Source: Ananas comosus
Lineage: Eukaryota > Streptophyta > Magnoliopsida > Poales > Bromeliaceae
DNA: 64,000 nucleotides
Reading direction: 5' to 3'
NCBI RefSeq assembly: GCF_001540865.1
Contig: NC_033632.1
Span: 8,991,944 to 9,055,943, forward strand
Part shown: positions 1 to 12,081 of the stretch, one piece after another
How the letters are laid out: every line of letters begins with the position of its first letter
Numbering within the stretch: position 1 is the first letter of the stretch
Notes under the pieces: generated by a model
Told to the model about the DNA's origin: nothing
Database searches by the model: none
The model's input: only the letters and a program-made list of their open reading frames with translations
Made by a program: the position numbers and the translations under genes

Positions 1-1319
1 TGATAATGAAAATAGAGATTATGAGGCATCAAGAAAGTGGTGTTAAACATAGTTTAACCATATGACATTGGTCCAGTTGACATAGAGAGTGCATGATTAA
101 ATAGGTAAAACTATTATGACAATGGCATTATGACAGGTTGCTATGAATTCTCAAGTTGAGGATTGATCGATACTCACGATAAGTCTTGGCTTGAGGGGGT
201 AGCTTCCCCTCGGGCGTTCGCTCGCGAGTTGGTCACCACTGGGCGTGGTAAGCCCCCCAGAAGACGGTCCTAGGGAGGTTCGAGTCCCCCGCTTTAAGGG
301 ATTTTGGGTGTGAGTCATTGGGTACAGGGTTAACGGTAAGATTAGGTCATAGCAAAATGAATGTATAACAAGTATACCTTATGATTATGGACTTGGTATC
401 CAGTCGAGAGGATTTAGGGCTGAGGTGTATGTGAGACGATCCATCGCCTCGAGCCTGGTTCTAGTTCGGTACTCCGCAGACGATTGACTCAAGACCGAGT
501 CGGGTGGTGAGCCTTCTAAAGGTAGATGAAACTTTATGATTAAAACGGTGATTTATAAGAATTTAAGATAGAGGGAAACTTAGATATCAAGTGGTGAGCT
601 ATGGTTAGCAGATTGAAAGTAGTATGAGAACTACTAGTTGGTTCATTATTGCAATTATTTGCATGATTGTATATAGTATTGCATTATTACGTTTGATGAG
701 CCAATGCCATGGTTTTATTCGTTTGTATAATCAAGATATATATATCTATCTGTTTATTAAACTAACCTGCAGTTGCCTCCTTTGAACCTGTGGTCGAGCA
801 TTTCCTTGGGTCGCCGTACCCACTGGGGGACCATGGAGTTGGTTCTCACCCCACTAGTATTGGCGGTGTTTACAGGTTCGCCCAGTGAGCCGGCGGCGGC
901 GCGAGGAAGGGCGTAGCTCCGTAGATAGCGCCCTACCGCCAGAGACGAGAGCTAGCAGTACCCGTCGACATAGCTTAGGGGTTAAAGAAATAAAAAGACA
1001 CAATGTAACATGAGTATTAAGATATAAAGTTTGTAAAATTTATATGCATTTGGATGAAAAAGGAATGGTAGTTTGAGGTGAAAAATGCATGAATATGAAT
1101 GAATGTAATAATATAGGTGTGTTTATGTTGTTGATACCTCCCATTATGCAATCTGATTTGAAATGTGTTCCTGGTTGGAACTTCGCACATTTGTTATTGA
1201 TTGCTATGCCTTGAACGTACAGGGAGACTCTGTCGCCAGTACAGCGGAACCTGTCCGTTCGGCGGTCTGTCGGCGGCGCCGCGACGGCCAAATGTGCGAT
1301 GTGGTCGCGAGGAGTGACA
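1..1319 (+). mobile_element. 5' LTR (right part) of a non-autonomous LTR retrotransposon
   Basis: Bases 1 to about 605 align as a direct repeat with about 6301-6904, including the shared block around CGATACTCACGATAAGTC. The LTR ends with a GTGACA terminus at 1319, and a tRNA-iMet primer-binding sequence follows seven bases later, which fixes the boundary and the plus orientation. The left end lies before the window. No gene is seen in it. Small indels between the two copies suggest an old insertion. Confidence 0.75.
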
Positions 1320-1326
1320 GATAAGA

Positions 1327-1338
1327 TGGTATCAGAGC
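1327..1338 (+). other. Primer-binding site (tRNA-iMet type)
   Basis: The sequence TGGTATCAGAGC is complementary to the 3' end of plant initiator methionine tRNA. It lies seven bases after the LTR terminus and marks where reverse transcription of this element starts. The same site is found in the gypsy and copia elements of this window. Confidence 0.85.
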
Positions 1339-4278
1339 AAAAAGAACATTAAAGATAATAGAATAGTTTAGTTGGACCTAGGAGACCCCTAGGATAGCAA
1401 ACATAGGAGATTAAGGCTCGTGAGAGATGAGGACTTGTGATTTATGGCGAAATATTGATCGTTGGGTAGGTTGGTAAACCTCTAAAACGATGTTAGAGGT
1501 AGACTCGAGTTTGTTTATTCGTCAACGAGGGTGTTCATGTTGGGTATACACAACATGGAAACCGAGTGATGAGAATAGACACACTTGCATGACTTTCGCC
1601 GATTCGAGTCGGGTGTCAGTTGTTTCGCGCTCGACTCTGAGGGTCGAGAATCAGACGATTGTCATGTCTTATGAAGCGATATCACTGCGTAGGCGATCTT
1701 TGTTTAGAATGGCGCGGCGATGGGCCAGTGGTGTCCTGGGCAATTTGAGGCGATGCGGAGACTTGGAACTTCACGAGCTTTGGCAGCTTCATGCCTCTGA
1801 GAAATTAACAGAATTCCTCGTCGTGTTAGATCACTTTGGTCAATTGACCCAAGTGGTCGAGAGAATTAGTTGGACAAAGTCAATTATATTCCAAACAATG
1901 TTTGGAAGGGTTAGATTAAGCTTCTAAAGAACTAGAAAGTTTTAGCACGTTGCTCGGCAGAATCGGAGTCGAAAGCAATGCAAAACCGAAATTCTGGAAT
2001 ATGTGTTACCAGTTTAACACCAGGGTGTACTGGTACAGTATGGTTTTGACGAAGTGAATTCTCGAAAGCCGAGAGTTGGACTTCGTCCAGAATCACTAAT
2101 TGTCGAGTGGGTATGTAACATACCGAAACTTCGATAAACAAGTTATGAACTTGGTCAAATTGACAAAGAGCAGCATTGGTACGCTTTGGAAAGGCCAAGG
2201 CGGTCAATAATGCAAAAGTGCATTACTAGGGATCTTCAGAGCCTTGGAAATCAAAATCTGCAAACTGCAGATTTTCTGTTCTCGGAGACCGTCCCTGTGG
2301 GGAGAGACGGTCCCGAACGTGCAGCGAGCAAGAGGAGAGAAAAATCGACTAAGTCCCTGGTGGACAGCTCTCGGAGACCGCGTCCCTCAAAGAGAGACCC
2401 GTTGCATCGGGTGTGAGCTCTGCTGACTGCGGGGAGAAGCTCTCGGAGACCGTCCCTCGTCGGGAGACCGGCCCCCTAGCCCGAAAATGCCCAGTCAAGG
2501 CAATGTAAAAGAATAAAAGTTGGGGGCTTGTTTGCACTTGTGCCACATGTGGGCTATGTGAGGGGTATGAGAGCTCTTTTCTCTCATTCTTCACCCACAC
2601 ACCTCTCATATCTCTCTTTTCTCTCTCTAGAAGAAAGAGAGAGAGAAAGGAAAGGAAAGAAAGAGAAGGAGAAGGAAGTCTTCCTCATCTTCTTCACCTC
2701 TCTCCTTGGTTGGAGCTTCTCGGAGAGTAAGCTTCTAAGCTCTTCTGGTGGATTTCTAGAAATAGATTTTATTGCTCTAGAAATTGGAGTTTTGTATTAT
2801 GTGAGGGCGTAGTACCTGCAAGTACAGTATAGAGCCAGATGGCACAGTGAAGTGCTAGATAGAATCTTATGGTGAGAAGCGAGACTCACGTTAGAGACAG
2901 AAGTGGCGAATCGACTCTCAGAGCAACTTAATTAGTAGATGCGAGAGTTGACCATGATGCTTATGAGAACACCCGAGTGGCACAAAATTTGGATGTCATT
3001 CTTGTAGATCGACGGTGAAAGTGGCATCACTGTTGAGAGAACGGTCGATAGTGGCAATCTGAACACGTGGGCCTAGTAGTACCTCAAGGTGAGGTAGGCG
3101 TTGTGCTCGTGCGGCCGGTGTGCATAGGCAAGATTGCCTAATGCTTGACTTAGTGTGGGACGCTATAGAGCGTTAGAGAGCGCTCGAGTGTAGAGACTAG
3201 AGTGCGGATGGTGGATTCTGCCGAGAGAGTATTGGCAGTAGCACTTGAGCATTGCTAGTGCGAAGCATGCCATGGATCACTCGTGGACTGGTGACTCGCC
3301 TAGGTGCATAGGAGTCGATATTGGTACGTGTGACTCGGTAGAGTATGTCGTGTAGGACGACGACGGGGTAGTGTTGGGGACGACCCGTGCTTGGACATTG
3401 TGGATTATAGAGCCTGGGCCCTTTGGCAGGCGCCAGTCAAATATGAGTGACAGCGGCCGCGTACCTACGGTAGGCAGAGTTCTGTCAAGACGGTAGTCCG
3501 AGTTTAGGCCCGGAGCGTGGAATGCCACGCAATAGATTGTGTAACCAATGATACACCGAGTATGGTTGTGACCCAACCCAGACTGACGTGGTTTGGGGTC
3601 TTAGTTGCTCCTGGTTGGAGTGTGTGCGAATTCCCAAGTGAGAATTCGCCCGATCATGATTGGGTTTGCATTTGCGATGAGAGACGCTGCGTATTTAACA
3701 GGTTTAGGTGGTAGGCCTACGTAGGATTGGTGGCCTATGGTCCACCTGTGGAGACGAAGAGAGCGATTTGGCAGATAACCTTATCAAGGAGTTTGACTCG
3801 AATTCCCGAACGAAGCGTCGTTGGAGCTCGTTGCGGAAATAGTTATGTTAATCGTGGCATGTGGTATCAGATGATGAAGTGCTCCTTGTGAGCATCAAAC
3901 TAGTGGAAAGCCACGTGATGTTGGAGACTATGCTCGTAAGCGAACTGAGACTTAAGATGTGCCGAAGTGGGCCATCTCGTGTTGAGTTAAGGGTAAGTGC
4001 AAAGAAGAGTTCTTTGTGTACGAAAGGCGAGTGGTGTTGGAGCGCGTATAGATCGCCGAGTACTGACTTGCGCCTGCCACTATGACTTGCAAGACCCGTG
4101 ATGCACGTTTGTATCACACTTTGCAAATGCGTTAGGATTAAACCCATGTCCTTCAGTATGAGCCACTTCTGGAACCACGATTGTGTGAAGCCGCTTTGGA
4201 GTGGGAGAATGAGTTGGTACTCTCAATTGCTCATGGAGCTGAATTGAGGCGTGGTTTGTTCGCAGACGAAATTCTTTA
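1339..4278 (+). mobile_element. Internal region of non-autonomous element, no gag or pol recognised
   Basis: About 2.9 kb between the primer site and the polypurine tract contains no recognisable gag, protease, reverse transcriptase or integrase. The longest open frame (1490-1927, 145 codons) has no motif that I recognise. At 2114 a second LTR-like start (TGTAACATACCGAAAC) begins, followed by promoter-like CT/GA-rich DNA to about 2830, so the interior itself contains a nested or captured LTR fragment. An element of this type would depend on proteins from other retrotransposons. Confidence 0.6.
2114..2830 (+). mobile_element. Partial LTR nested in the non-autonomous element
   Basis: It begins TGTAACATACCGAAACTTCG, closely matching the reverse complement of the sequence ending at 7990. 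It has an A/T-rich possible TATA region near 2510 and then a CT/GA-rich leader, as in LTR promoters. At 2280-2475 it carries three copies of a CTCGGAGACCG-containing motif that can form hairpins. The right boundary is uncertain. Confidence 0.45.
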
Positions 4279-4290
4279 AGGGGTGGAGAA
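4279..4290 (+). other. Polypurine tract
   Basis: The purine-rich AGGGGTGGAGAA directly precedes the TG that opens the 3' LTR. This is the expected site for plus-strand DNA priming and supports the boundary at 4291. Confidence 0.7.
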
Positions 4291-6904
4291 TGTAACATAC
4301 CAGATTTTGGTTATAAAAATAAAAATAAATAAAAATAGTGTGAAAAACTATTTTTATTGATTAATAGAAGTAAAATATAAGTCAGAAGTGACTTATACTG
4401 AAATCGGAACGAAAACGAAGATCTAGAATTTTCTGTTGGAAACGGGACAGATAAATTAGCAAAAAATGCATAGTCTCAAAAGATTATGAAAATTGGAGAT
4501 AGTCAGAAATATTTTTATGAGGCTAGATTTCAAGTTTCATATTTTCTGACACCCGTAGAGTGAGAAATAAAATCCGACAGCTATCTGATAAAGATTACAG
4601 TTCGTACAGTTTTCGATGACCAAATGGGGTCGAAACTGGAAACTTAAGACATATTCTTACTCAGTACGTTAAACTGAGTATGCTATCAAATTTGAGCTCA
4701 ATCGGACATTTAGAAGAACTCCAACGAAACGTATCAGATTTCAAGCTACCCGAGGTGAATAGTGTAATGTTGAGGGGCTGATTTGTAAAATAGGATTTAA
4801 ACCCTTTTTCTCTTCTTCTCTCAGCCGTGCACACACAACCGCACACACACACATGCACACCATACACGCATGGAAGGGAAAGGAGAAGCTCTCCTTTCTC
4901 TCTCTAAATCTCTCCAAAAAAGAGATGATTTTGTGGGAGATCGAAGCTCTAAGGTGGATTTCCATCTTCTCCATCTTCTTCCTCTCCATGGAGCAAGGTT
5001 TGAAGGTAAGCTTCAAAACCCTTATGGTATCTCTTTGTAGTTTGGGTTTTAAGCTTCAAAATGGATTAGAGTTATTTCTAGCATGCTAATTAGAGTTTGA
5101 TGCTTGAAACCAAGGTTCTAATGGTGGATTTTTACCTAGTTGTAATCTAGGCTCAAAAAATGCTAATTTGGTAAATATGAGGGTTTGATCTAATTTGACC
5201 CTCCGTAAACCAAATTGCTAGGTGAATGAACGCGTTTGCGAAGATGGTTCGGCAATCCGACGAGCCGTTACAAAGTTATTAAAGAAATGGACGTTTAGGC
5301 TTCGGGTCCGCCGGAGGGCCGAGGCGACGTCGTAAATTGTGGAAATGGATTTGAGGCATCGTGGCACATAACCGAAGACCTAATAATTTCGGGCTGTGAA
5401 GCGAGCACGGTTGAGGCGCAGTTGCAGTATCGGGTCGTGCCGGATACGGGTGCGCGGGTGGCCGATTGCAAGTGTCGACAAGCAATCGGAATGCGAAATG
5501 AGGTGGGTTGTGTTTACCGAACGGACTTGGTCGCCCGCATGTCAAAGTGAAATATGGAATCTTGTTGATGCATATGTGTATGTGCATATGGGCATATTAA
5601 CATTGTATAAATGCATGCTAGTTGGTAATTTGTATATTAGTATGTATGCTTAATGAAATATATACTAGGGGCTTTAGCATTATGAGATTCATGTTGACAT
5701 GAATTAGAGAACGTGAGCATATAAATGAATGTTAACATAATGTTTAATTATATGAGTTATGAGAAATTGCTAAATGTGGACACATGTTAGATGACAATAA
5801 GCATAATGACATTATGAAAATGCATACTACAGGATAATTGCATAATAATGCATTGGGAAAGTACATGTCAGTTGTAATGTATGTTTTGCATTGAGATGAT
5901 GCATGTAGTAACACTAAAAGAATGCGTGTAAATGATATGATGTAAAAGTTAGGCAAACGCTTGATATGGTTGCTATATAATAATTATCGTAGAATGCATG
6001 ATGAATATGCCATGTAAATGCTAGATAATTGCATGATGCATAATTAGCACTGTAAGAGAATGCATGAATTGGATCGATAACTCTATAATAGAGACCTTGA
6101 CATGGGACATCTATATATTAGATCGAGTGGCAGTTAACCTAGAGTCATGAACCTAGGTTGAACATGGATGATATGAAACTAGTGTGAATAAACATAGGGT
6201 GGACATGAACCTAGTGTCAAAGAACTTAGGTTGGAATCATGTATGGCATTAAACCTATTGTTAAAGAACATAAGTTGGACTTGGACAATAGTAAACAACG
6301 GTGACAATGAAATAGAGATATGATTGGCATCAAGAAAGTGTGTTGTTAAACATAGTTTAACCATATTGACATTGTCCAAGTTGACATAGAGAGTGGCATG
6401 ATTAAATAGGTAGAAAACCTATTATGACAAGACATTGTGACGAGTGGCTATGAATCCTCAAGTTGAGGATTGATCGATACTCACGATAAGTCTTGGCTTG
6501 AGGGAGGTAGCTTCCCTCGGGCGGTGCGCTCCGGAGTTGTCACCACTGGGCGCGGTAAAGTCCCCCAAGAAGACGGTCCCGGGAGGTTCGAGTCCCCGCT
6601 ATTAAGGGATTTGGGTTGTGAGTCATTGGGGTTAACATGGTTAACCAGTAAGATTGGGTCATAGCCAAATGAATGTATAACAGTATACCTTATGAGTTAT
6701 GGAATTGGATCCCAGTCGAGAGGATTTAGGGCTGAGGTGTATATGAGACGTCCATCGCCCGAGCCTGGTTCTAGTGCGGTGCTCGCAGACGATTGAATCA
6801 AGACCGAGGAGGTTAGCCTTCTAAGGTAGATGAAACTTTATGATTAAACGGTGATTGATAAGATATTAAGATAGAGGAACTTAGATATCAATGGATGAGT
6901 TAGA
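4291..6904 (+). mobile_element. 3' LTR of the non-autonomous element, truncated on the right
   Basis: It starts TGTAACATACCAG after the polypurine tract. The part at 6301-6904 repeats 1-605. The remaining portion expected from the 5' LTR (605-1319) is absent after 6904, where an inverted copy of this LTR's own first 310 bases begins. If complete, the LTR would be about 3.3 kb. A CT-rich leader-like stretch lies at 4800-5000. No protein-coding gene is seen. Confidence 0.65.
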
Positions 6905-7219
6905 ACTGTAATCTTTATCAGATAGCTGTCGGATTTTATTTCTCACTCTACGGGTGTCAGAAAAATATGAAACTTGAAATCTAGTCTCATAAAAATATTT
7001 TTGACTTATCCTCCAATTTTCATAATTTTTTGAGACTGTGCATTTTTTGCTAATTTATCTGTCCCGTTTCCAACAGAAAATTCTAGATCTTCTGTTTTCA
7101 TTCCGATTTCAGCACAAGTCACTTCTGACTTATATTTTACTTCTATAAATCCAATAAAAATAGTTTCTCACACTATTTTTATTTATTTTTATTTTTATAC
7201 CAAAATCTGATATGTTACA
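6905..7219 (-). mobile_element. Inverted copy of the LTR 5' end
   Basis: The reverse complement of this segment matches 4291-4604 over essentially its whole length with scattered differences, including the opening TGTAACATA and the block ending in TCTGATAAAGATTACAG. It therefore points opposite to the LTR at 4291, giving inverted arms separated by about 2.3 kb. It may come from a second insertion in reverse orientation that was later deleted, or from a rearrangement. Confidence 0.7.
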
Positions 7220-7990
7220 TTCCTAGGGCATCTACTATGATCCCTAGTTGACCACCATGAGAGCACATAAAGCTTCCATGGATTTTTCATGGAGCTCGTA
7301 TCTCAACAATGTTTCTAACCTTGTAAGAAACTTAAAACTTCAAAACTTAGGGTAAAAATCCAAACCCTAGATGTGTTCTTGCATAAAACTCACCTTAGCC
7401 CTAAGCTCCTCCAAGTCCTTCTTGTTGGAGAGCTTCTAAAGCCTTTAAATCCACCAAAATCCTCCTCCAAAACCTTCCAAACCTTCTCCTCCTTGCTCTA
7501 GGGCAAGATCTTTAGAGAGAGAAAGAGAGAAATAAAAGAGGGAGAGAGTTGGGATGTTTGCTATGAAGGGGAGAGGGTTAGGTTCATTTATAGTGTGCAG
7601 CAATTGCAACTAGGCCCCCTAAAAATTCTTATTTACAGCAGACCAATTTGGTGCTACCAGACCAAAGTGTACCGGTGCACGTTATTTTGTACCGGTACAG
7701 CTCTGCGCAGAGGCCCAAACCTGAGAGCTGCTATCTCTCGGTCTGCTGGTTGTACCGGTACAGCCATGATGTTGTATCGGTACAAAAGCTCCAGATTTTT
7801 GTTTTTCGTGTTGTTTCGATTCTACTTCGCACCGAACAACACTAAAACCTTTCTAACTTCTTTAAACTCACTTTTAGCCCTTCCAACATTGTTGGAATGC
7901 TAAATGGAACTTGTCCAACCATTTCTCTCTGCAACTTTAACCAATTTGGATAAAGTTCGATAATTGCTATCGAGGTTTCAATATGTTACA
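7220..7990 (-). mobile_element. LTR fragment, minus orientation, with TGTACCGGTACA palindromes
   Basis: Read on the minus strand it begins TGTAACATATTGAAACC at 7990, the same start as the fragment at 2114. Four copies of a TGTACCGGTACA-like palindrome lie at 7667-7784, upstream of a TATA-like CTATAAATG near 7590. The segment then becomes GA-rich. No coding potential was recognised; the open frame at 7595-7903 is a shadow across the palindromes. Confidence 0.55.
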
Positions 7991-9206
7991 TTATTAGTTG
8001 AGACTTAATTGTATGCTTCGAACGTAGATGAACATAGTAATTGATATAGAACCATGTGAGACATGTATGTTGGAACCCTATACTTGTGTGAATGTGAGAA
8101 ATGGACTATGATAATAGTAAATAAGGGTGACATTGACATTAGTGACGAGATTGGCATCGAGATTGTGATATGCTAGACAGGGTTAAACCTATGGTGGCAT
8201 AACGGCAAGTGTGGCCTAGAGAACGGTAATGATAACAAGGTAGAAACTTGTTATAACATTGTGGCATTGTGGCTTGTGGCAAACTAGCAAATTGGGTATA
8301 CGTCCTCAAATCGAGAATTGGATCGATACTCACTTTGAGTCTTGGCTTGAGAGAGGTAGCTCCCTCTCGAGCGGTGCGTTCCGAAATTGGTCACCGCTGG
8401 GCGAGGTAAAGTCCCCCCAGAAGACGGTCCCTCGGGTGTGGTAAAGTCCCCCCGAATGATAGGGATTTTGGGTTGTGAGTTTGGGGTTAACAAGTGTTAA
8501 CCGGTATGATTGGGTAAAAGCCAAAGAGAAAGAAAGCATGCATGCATATTTATCATACATATGATTATCTATCTATTGATCAGTTTTCTTACAGGCATAG
8601 TAATAGCATTAGAGTGGTTTGCTATTTCCTTTCCTTTCATTACTTATGCCTGAATAGACCTAGTGGGTAAATCGGCGAGGTCGGCGGCCGAACCAACTGG
8701 GAACTTTGTTGTAGTTCTCATCCCACTAACCTTGCAGATCTGAGCGCGAGCGGGGCGGCGGAGGATCAGGGCAAGGGTTTAGCGCCGTAGTTAGCAGCCA
8801 CCGGAGTTTATAGTCATTCCTTTTGTTATGTTCAACTTTTGTATGTTGAAAAGAAATAATGTATAGAGATGTAATCCATGTATTTTGGGTTGGATGACTG
8901 TGTGATGTAAAGGACATACATGAAAAAAAAAAAGAATGAATGTAATAGTTCTAATTTACTTGTATTTGGTTAAAAGGTAATCAAATGACATGTATGTGGT
9001 TGTATGTTTTATGTAGTAGCTTAGAGTTTTCACTACTTGTTGTTGTTGCTTGCCCTCGAGCAAGTCGTGTATGATTGCATTCACTCTATGTTGAATTGCT
9101 TTGATTGTACATGTGTTGGAGCCTTGGGCGGACATGGGAGGTGCTATCCGTTCGGCATTTATTGACTTGCCCGAACCGACTAAATAGGCAGTCCCGGAGC
9201 GTGACA
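7991..9206 (+). mobile_element. LTR 3' part, family related to the 5' LTR at the window start
   Basis: The block at about 8300-8480 repeats the 'CGATACTCAC...TCTTGGCTTGAG' region of the LTRs at 150-300 and 6470-6600. The segment ends with GTGACA at 9206. No primer-binding site follows, so this is the end of a 3' or solo LTR. No gene is seen. Confidence 0.55.
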
Positions 9207-10089
9207 ATATCTATTTGAATTGATATGAATATATATACATGCTCATATACGATAGAGATAATATATGCTCATATACACGCTTATGGAATTTTGCGTGTTC
9301 GCATATGGATATTAATCGATATTATATGGTATAAATTGTATGTTACTTATCGTAGTATTCTACATTTACCTTAAGTATATCTTCTGTATATAGTACATAT
9401 GTTGATAGAGGGTGATGTTAGCATAAAATTGGAATTTTATCATATGTGTAGGTGAATAATAATCTATGCCATGGGAAAATGAACCACAAATCCAACGATT
9501 GTAGTATATTGAAATGTTAAATAGTATGTCAAATTGTATATGCTAAATTAGGCCATGAGGGGCTGTTCGACATCCTGTCCTTAGTTATGAGGTATTTATT
9601 ATTCCTTGCATTGTATACTCCATGAAATATGTGATAGAGGCCGTAGATTAGCGCGGCGTTTGTGGATAGATATTTTGGACATTGATATAGACTATTGTAC
9701 CATTGCCACATACCAGTTGTGAACATTCCATGATTGTGTTGAGACATTGGATTGGGTATTTGTGATCTTTTTATCATCACATAGACAACAACCTGCATTG
9801 CCATATTGAGATCGACTGTGATACGTGCTATGATACTCGGTAGGGGTCGCTCCCCTCGAGTGCCGCTCCGGATGTTGGCCAGTGATATCAGAGAAAGTAG
9901 CCTAGGTGTTGCCGTCATACTTGCGGGAGTGTGTTCTTGCACTAGGCAGGCGCAGGCTTAATTGGACCTACGAGTCAAGCATTGTGATTGGGTACTATTA
10001 CAGCATTTGTTTATTACTATTAGCATTGATGCATACATTAGCTACCTTCTTTCCTTTTTTTCACTACATGTACAGAGACATAATAGTTT

Positions 10090-10165
<76 letters not shown>

Positions 10166-10719
10166 AAGTAGATATATATATGTTTATATTATACTCAGTT
10201 ATTCACTTATAGCATACTTTATTGTTCTTTTCTATTCTTACCTCTAGTAGACCTAGTGGGAAGGTCGTGGTTGTCGCTGGTCATACCCACTGGGAGCTGC
10301 TATTTAGTAGTTCTCACGACCTCTTGTGGTTTATTTTTCAGAGATAGCTGCACCTTTCATTGATCGAGGTAAGGAAATCGCACAATAGATAGCATCTCCT
10401 ACCTGTATGCTTATGCATGAGGACCACCAGATAGATTGCTACTCCATACTACATACCTTTACTGGCATGGGCCAGGGCCCTTTCTTTGTACTTTTCTTTT
10501 GAGGTTGATTTTTATTTGATGTAGTACATGATGTACAGTAGTTTAGCTTATAGATAGTGCTCTGATACATGTCTTCTATTTTTGTAGTACTTCATCTTGA
10601 CTTTTGTGTTGTGGAAATCGCTCTGTTGTCGATGCTTCATTCAAATAGGAAAAACTTTGTCCGTTCGGCGGGTCTGTTGACGTTCTCGTGGACTTCCGCC
10701 GTGAACTCGGGACATGACA
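9207..10719 (+). mobile_element. Further diverged LTR-like fragment
   Basis: It contains a diverged version of the same LTR landmarks: the TACTCGGTAGGGGTCGC block near 9835, a 'two-thirds' block with CCCACTGGGAGCTG near 10290, and a CATGACA terminus at 10719. A TA microsatellite sits inside it. There is no primer-binding site after the terminus. Open frames here are repeat shadows. Confidence 0.4.
10092..10162. repeat. (TA)n microsatellite
   Basis: About 71 bases of uninterrupted TA dinucleotide. The open frames reading through it as alternating Ile-Tyr are artefacts. Confidence 0.95.
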
Positions 10720-11220
10720 ATCCACCACATCATCCAGACACTGTACCATTACCAGAGGATCCACCTCGACGAGCTGATATTGTTTATTGTAGGCACTGAC
10801 TGCACCGACAGTTGCAGTCTCCCTACGCAGATCAGCTCTCATCTTCATCTCCTCTCGCAGCCAAACATAGTACCGACACCTGCTATGGTTGAGCATGAGT
10901 TTAGACTGGTGATTGAGATGTAGGACGCTGAGCCAGTTGTTGAGGACACCACTATTGAACATCTCGATCAGTTGAAAATCATAGAGCCCTTCAATGAGTA
11001 TGGTGTTGATCGTGGTCGAGGACATATGGTGGACATGATCGAGGGAAAGGGACTAGGAGGACGATGCGACACTATTTTTTGTATATTTTAAATTGTATAA
11101 AACTTTCTATATTATCGAACAAATTCAATCAATTTTTGGATATGCTGATGTGTTGATATTGTATCGATGTTGTGTCGATATTGTATTGATATTATCAATG
11201 TTATATTGATATTGTATTTG
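10720..11220. other. Unassigned sequence with short open frames
   Basis: Short frames on both strands (for example minus 10576-11025, 149 codons) show no domain that I recognise. From about 11140 the sequence becomes rich in GATATTG-type near-repeats. It could be a relic of an element interior, but I cannot name it. Confidence 0.3.
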
Positions 11221-11269
11221 ATGTTTAGAGTATTAAAATATAGCTGGGTTGTAGTTACATTGAACACGA

Positions 11270-11450
11270 TAAATAGTTCACTATGTCTAAATACAGGGAA
11301 CTATTCACGGTGTTAAGACATAATAAATCATTTACCGTGTTCAAACACGGGGAACCATTCACTGTATTTAGTATCGTATTTGAACACGGTAAATGCTTCG
11401 CCGTGTTTTAACTCGATGAACACGGTGAATTATTCACCGTGTTCAACTTA
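11270..11450. repeat. Cluster of inverted GAACACGGTGAA-type motifs
   Basis: Several imperfect copies of a GAACACGGTGAA/TTCACCGTGTTC motif occur on both strands. The last pair (11418-11430 and 11432-11444) is a perfect 13-bp inverted repeat around one base. The cluster could fold into hairpins in RNA or single-stranded DNA. Confidence 0.75.
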
Positions 11451-11949
11451 AAGTCCCCTACCAATTTGGCGCTCACATAGCAGAGATAGAGCTAATTATT
11501 AGGCTATTTGTAAAAATAAATTGTTAAAGGGCTAAATGCAAAAGCACTTTCCTATTTAGCTTAGAAAGGATCAAGACATGCCTCCTTACATCCAACACCA
11601 GGGACCACATCACTGAGTCCTTCTTCGTCTCCTCCTCCAGTGACTAAGGGTTCTAACGATCTGGCAATGGTAGAAGCTTGAGACTCCTACATGGGGATGC
11701 GTACGAAGGCGGTCCTATGAAGAAGGGGTAGCACCAGTCGCGGTGGAGGATCTTATCGTTAATTCGGTTAGGAGGAGGGGGAGTGGCATGAAATTTGGTT
11801 TCTAGGTACTTCAAGTGGTATAGATTATGTTTAGCGGTGATGATCATCGATTTGGAAGCTCTATTATTGAAAACAAATGAGTAGTAACGGAGCACGTTTG
11901 CTATTAATAGCATTCTAGCTCAACTATATATATAGAGAGAAAAAGAGAG

Positions 11950-11991
<42 letters not shown>

Positions 11992-12081
11992 TTCTGTGCT
12001 TTTAAAAGCACAGGAGCTCTTGTGCTTGGGATTTTTGCACCATTGGATTGGCTTCGCCTCGAGATTCGTGCGCAGTTAATG
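11451..12081. other. Unassigned intergenic DNA with GA microsatellite and palindrome
   Basis: No gene is recognised. A (GA)n tract runs from 11953 to 11985. A near-perfect 32-bp palindrome centred on TTTTAAAA follows at about 11988-12020. The last five bases (TAATG, 12077-12081) are the left target-site duplication of the solo LTR that follows. Confidence 0.6.

Noticed and set aside
1327..1338. tRNA gene fragment
   Set aside because: Only the 12 bases complementary to a tRNA 3' end are present, at the standard distance from an LTR; it is a primer-binding site.
9906..10247. Plus-strand frame of 113 codons
   Set aside because: It reads through the TA microsatellite as alternating Ile-Tyr.
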